Shown here piece by piece: positions 5,564 to 7,053 of a DNA stretch of 7,053 nucleotides (its first letter is position 1; each line of letters opens with the position of its first letter). Made by a program: the position numbers and the translations under genes. This DNA comes from Betaproteobacteria bacterium (GTDB lineage Bacteria; Pseudomonadota; Gammaproteobacteria; Burkholderiales; SG8-39). The stretch spans positions 1 through 7,053 of the forward strand of contig VBDM01000084.1 of assembly GCA_005881355.1 (NCBI GenBank), in the 5' to 3' direction. The notes under the pieces were generated by a model that saw only the letters and a program-made list of their open reading frames with translations, did no database searches and was not told the DNA's origin.

Positions 5564-6670
5564 ATGACGCAACGCACCACTCCACCTTTTCGCGCCGACC
5601 ACGTCGGGAGCCTGTTGCGCCCGGCGGAGCTCGCCGAGGCGCGCGCGAAGGCCAAGCGTAGCGAGATCAGCCCCGAGCAGCTTCGCGCCGTGCAGGACGA
5701 GTGCATCCGCGAAGCCGTCGCGAGGCAGGAATCGGTCGGCATTCAGGCCGTCACCGACGGCGAGTTCCGCCGCGACTGGTGGCATATCGATTTTCTCTCC
5801 GGCTTCGACGGCGTGACGCTCTCCACGGGCGACGCCTACGGCGAAGCGAAATTCAAGAACACCGACGAGCAGCCGCCGTTCATGCTCGTCACGGGCAAGA
5901 TCCGGCGGACGAAACCTTCCATGCTCGATCACTTCAAGTTCCTGAAGTCGGTCGCGAAGCGCACGCCCAAGTTCACCATGCCCTCGCCCGCCATGCTGCA
6001 CGCCCGTGCCGACCGCGCCTCGCTCAAGAAAACCTATCCCGACCTCGACGAATTCTGGGAAGACCTCACGCGGGCGTACCGGGAGGAAATCGCCGATCTG
6101 TACAAGGCCGGTTGCCGTTACCTGCAGATCGACGACACGACGATCGCCATGATGGGCGACCCCAAGGTCCAGGAGCAGTTCAAGAAGCTCGGCGACGATC
6201 CGAGGAAGGACAACGCGATGTACGCCGAAGCGGTGAACGCGGCGATCCGCGACGTCCCGGAGGACATGACGGTCGCCATCCACACCTGCCGCGGAAACTT
6301 CAAGAGCACCTGGCTCGCGAGCGGGAGCTACGATTTCGTCGCGGAGACCGTGTTCAAGCGTCTCGAGGTGGACGCGTTTTTCCTCGAGTACGACACCGAC
6401 CGCGCGGGAGGCTTCGAGCCGCTGCGCCACGTGCCGAAGGGCAAGACCGTCGTTCTCGGCCTGGTCAGCTCCAAGGTGCCGGACCTGGAGAAAAAAGACG
6501 ACCTCAAGCGCCGCATAGAAGCCGCGGCGAAATACGTGCCCTTGGAAGACCTGTGCCTCTCCCCGCAGTGCGGCTTCTCCAGCACCCACCACGGCAACAA
6601 GCTCACCGCGGAGGACCAGTGGAGGAAGCTCGGGCTCGTGCTGGAGGTTTCAAAGAGCGTTTGGGGTTGA
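5564..6670 (+). CDS. Cobalamin-independent methionine synthase II family protein (YxjG/YxjH-type, core MetE-like)
   Basis: This 368-residue MetE C-terminal-domain homologue is of the YxjG/YxjH type, often annotated 5-methyltetrahydropteroyltriglutamate-homocysteine S-methyltransferase. It opens with FRADHVGSLLRPAEL (9-23) and TDGEFRRDWWHIDFLSGF (64-81). Zinc ligands are His240 and Cys242 (AIHTCRGNF), Glu275 (FFLEYDTDRAGGF) and Cys336 (LSPQCGFSS). YLQIDDTTIA (186-195) fits a barrel strand of the family. The expected chemistry is methyl or alkyl transfer to a zinc-activated thiol; donor and acceptor are unknown. It is clearly a distant paralogue of the divergent minus-strand gene rather than a recent duplicate, since loops and lengths differ throughout. 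ATG 5564 is preceded by GGGGAT at 5 nt or less, a weak ribosome site; in-frame extension upstream to 5273 would cross the promoter and the neighbouring gene. Only 13 bp separate it from the quinone oxidoreductase gene, implying co-transcription. Confidence 0.92.
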   Translation: MTQRTTPPFRADHVGSLLRPAELAEARAKAKRSEISPEQLRAVQDECIREAVARQESVGIQAVTDGEFRRDWWHIDFLSGFDGVTLSTGDAYGEAKFKNTDEQPPFMLVTGKIRRTKPSMLDHFKFLKSVAKRTPKFTMPSPAMLHARADRASLKKTYPDLDEFWEDLTRAYREEIADLYKAGCRYLQIDDTTIAMMGDPKVQEQFKKLGDDPRKDNAMYAEAVNAAIRDVPEDMTVAIHTCRGNFKSTWLASGSYDFVAETVFKRLEVDAFFLEYDTDRAGGFEPLRHVPKGKTVVLGLVSSKVPDLEKKDDLKRRIEAAAKYVPLEDLCLSPQCGFSSTHHGNKLTAEDQWRKLGLVLEVSKSVWG

Positions 6671-6683
6671 TCCAGAGGCAGCG

Positions 6684-7053
6684 ATGACCATCCCGAAGAC
6701 CATGCGCGCGGTCGAGATCACCCAGCCGGGCAAGCCCGAGGTGCTCAAGATCGGCACCCGCCCCGTTCCCCAGCCCAAGCCCGGCGAAGTGCTGATCAAG
6801 GTCGCCGCCGCCGGCGTCAACCGCCCTGACGTGCTGCAGAGGACGGGCAACTATCCGGTTCCTCCCGGGGCGTCCGACATTCCCGGGCTCGAGCTCGCCG
6901 GGAGCGTCGTCGCGGTCGGCCAAGGCGTAAAAGACTGGCGCGCCGGAGACACGGTGACAGCGCTCGTGCAGGGCGGCGGCTATGCGGAATACTGCACCGC
7001 GCCCGCGCCGCAATGCCTGCCGGTCCCGAAAGGCATGACTGTCGTCGAAGCCG
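6684..7053 (+). CDS. PIG3-type NAD(P)H:quinone oxidoreductase, N-terminal part (3' partial)
   Basis: The gene begins at ATG 6684 with GAGG at 6675-6678 and runs off the right edge; 123 codons are visible. An in-frame ATG at 6702 (MRAVEI) is an alternative start that would match many homologues. The residues form a GroES-like alcohol dehydrogenase N-domain: MRAVEITQPGKPEVLKIG, PKPGEVLIKVAAAGVNRPDV, a QRTGNYPVPPGASDIPGLE stretch, then GSVVAVGQGVKDWRAGDTV and GGGYAEY. The VNRPDVLQRxGxYPxPPGASxIPGLE pattern is typical of the TP53I3/PIG3 quinone oxidoreductase family. The catalytic zinc ligands of alcohol dehydrogenases are absent, as expected for the quinone/enone-reducing MDR enzymes. The NADPH-binding Rossmann domain lies beyond the window. 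The 13-bp gap from the upstream MetE-like gene indicates an operon. Confidence 0.9.
   Translation, partial: MTIPKTMRAVEITQPGKPEVLKIGTRPVPQPKPGEVLIKVAAAGVNRPDVLQRTGNYPVPPGASDIPGLELAGSVVAVGQGVKDWRAGDTVTALVQGGGYAEYCTAPAPQCLPVPKGMTVVEA

Noticed and set aside
5393..6592. A 399-codon minus-strand frame opposite the second MetE-like gene
   Set aside because: It lacks any family motif and mirrors a gene with intact zinc ligands; typical antisense shadow.
1..7053. CRISPR arrays, insertion sequences, integrase/att sites, toxin-antitoxin or phage-defence genes
   Set aside because: No spaced direct repeats, transposase motifs, terminal inverted repeats or defence-type domains were seen. All sizeable frames are explained by metabolic or periplasmic protein families.

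Overview
The window is GC-rich DNA with tightly packed genes. It carries a Bug/TctC-type periplasmic solute-binding protein, short divergent promoter regions, and GroES-like quinone oxidoreductase and ACAD10-type phosphotransferase families. Together these suggest an uncultured or environmental Proteobacterium, most likely a betaproteobacterium of the Burkholderiales type. That placement is an inference from gene families and base composition; no rRNA or other phylogenetic marker is present.

Left part (1-1911). The 3' end of an atypical short-chain dehydrogenase/NDUFA9-like gene runs in from the left on the + strand. Converging on it is a minus-strand ACAD10-type phosphotransferase gene (293-1368), broken near its 3' end by a perfect 8-bp tandem duplication. 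An AT-rich stretch separates it from a divergently read 58-residue single-span membrane protein, which ends at a good rho-independent terminator.

Centre (1911-4144). A minus-strand gene encodes an exported trypsin-fold/PDZ protein whose whole catalytic triad appears to be replaced. Divergent from it is an orphan Bug-family substrate-binding protein. The shared 242-bp spacer holds a 40-nt inverted repeat, an extended -10 promoter and a possible 20-codon leader ORF.

Right part (4141-7053). Two cobalamin-independent methionine synthase II (core MetE-like) genes lie back to back around a 193-bp regulatory region. Both keep the His-x-Cys/Glu/Cys zinc site and both lack the N-terminal half of classical MetE. 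The minus-strand copy converges on the Bug gene, and the two stop codons share one CTAG. The plus-strand copy is followed after 13 bp by a PIG3-type NAD(P)H:quinone oxidoreductase that runs off the right edge, so these two probably form an operon.

Taken together this looks like an accessory metabolic neighbourhood: substrate capture, zinc-dependent methyl or thiol-alkyl transfer, and quinone/enone reduction. No CRISPR, IS element, phage, toxin-antitoxin, tRNA or rRNA gene was seen. The most notable signals are the duplication-caused frameshift, the inactive protease homologue and the divergent pair of MetE-like paralogues.
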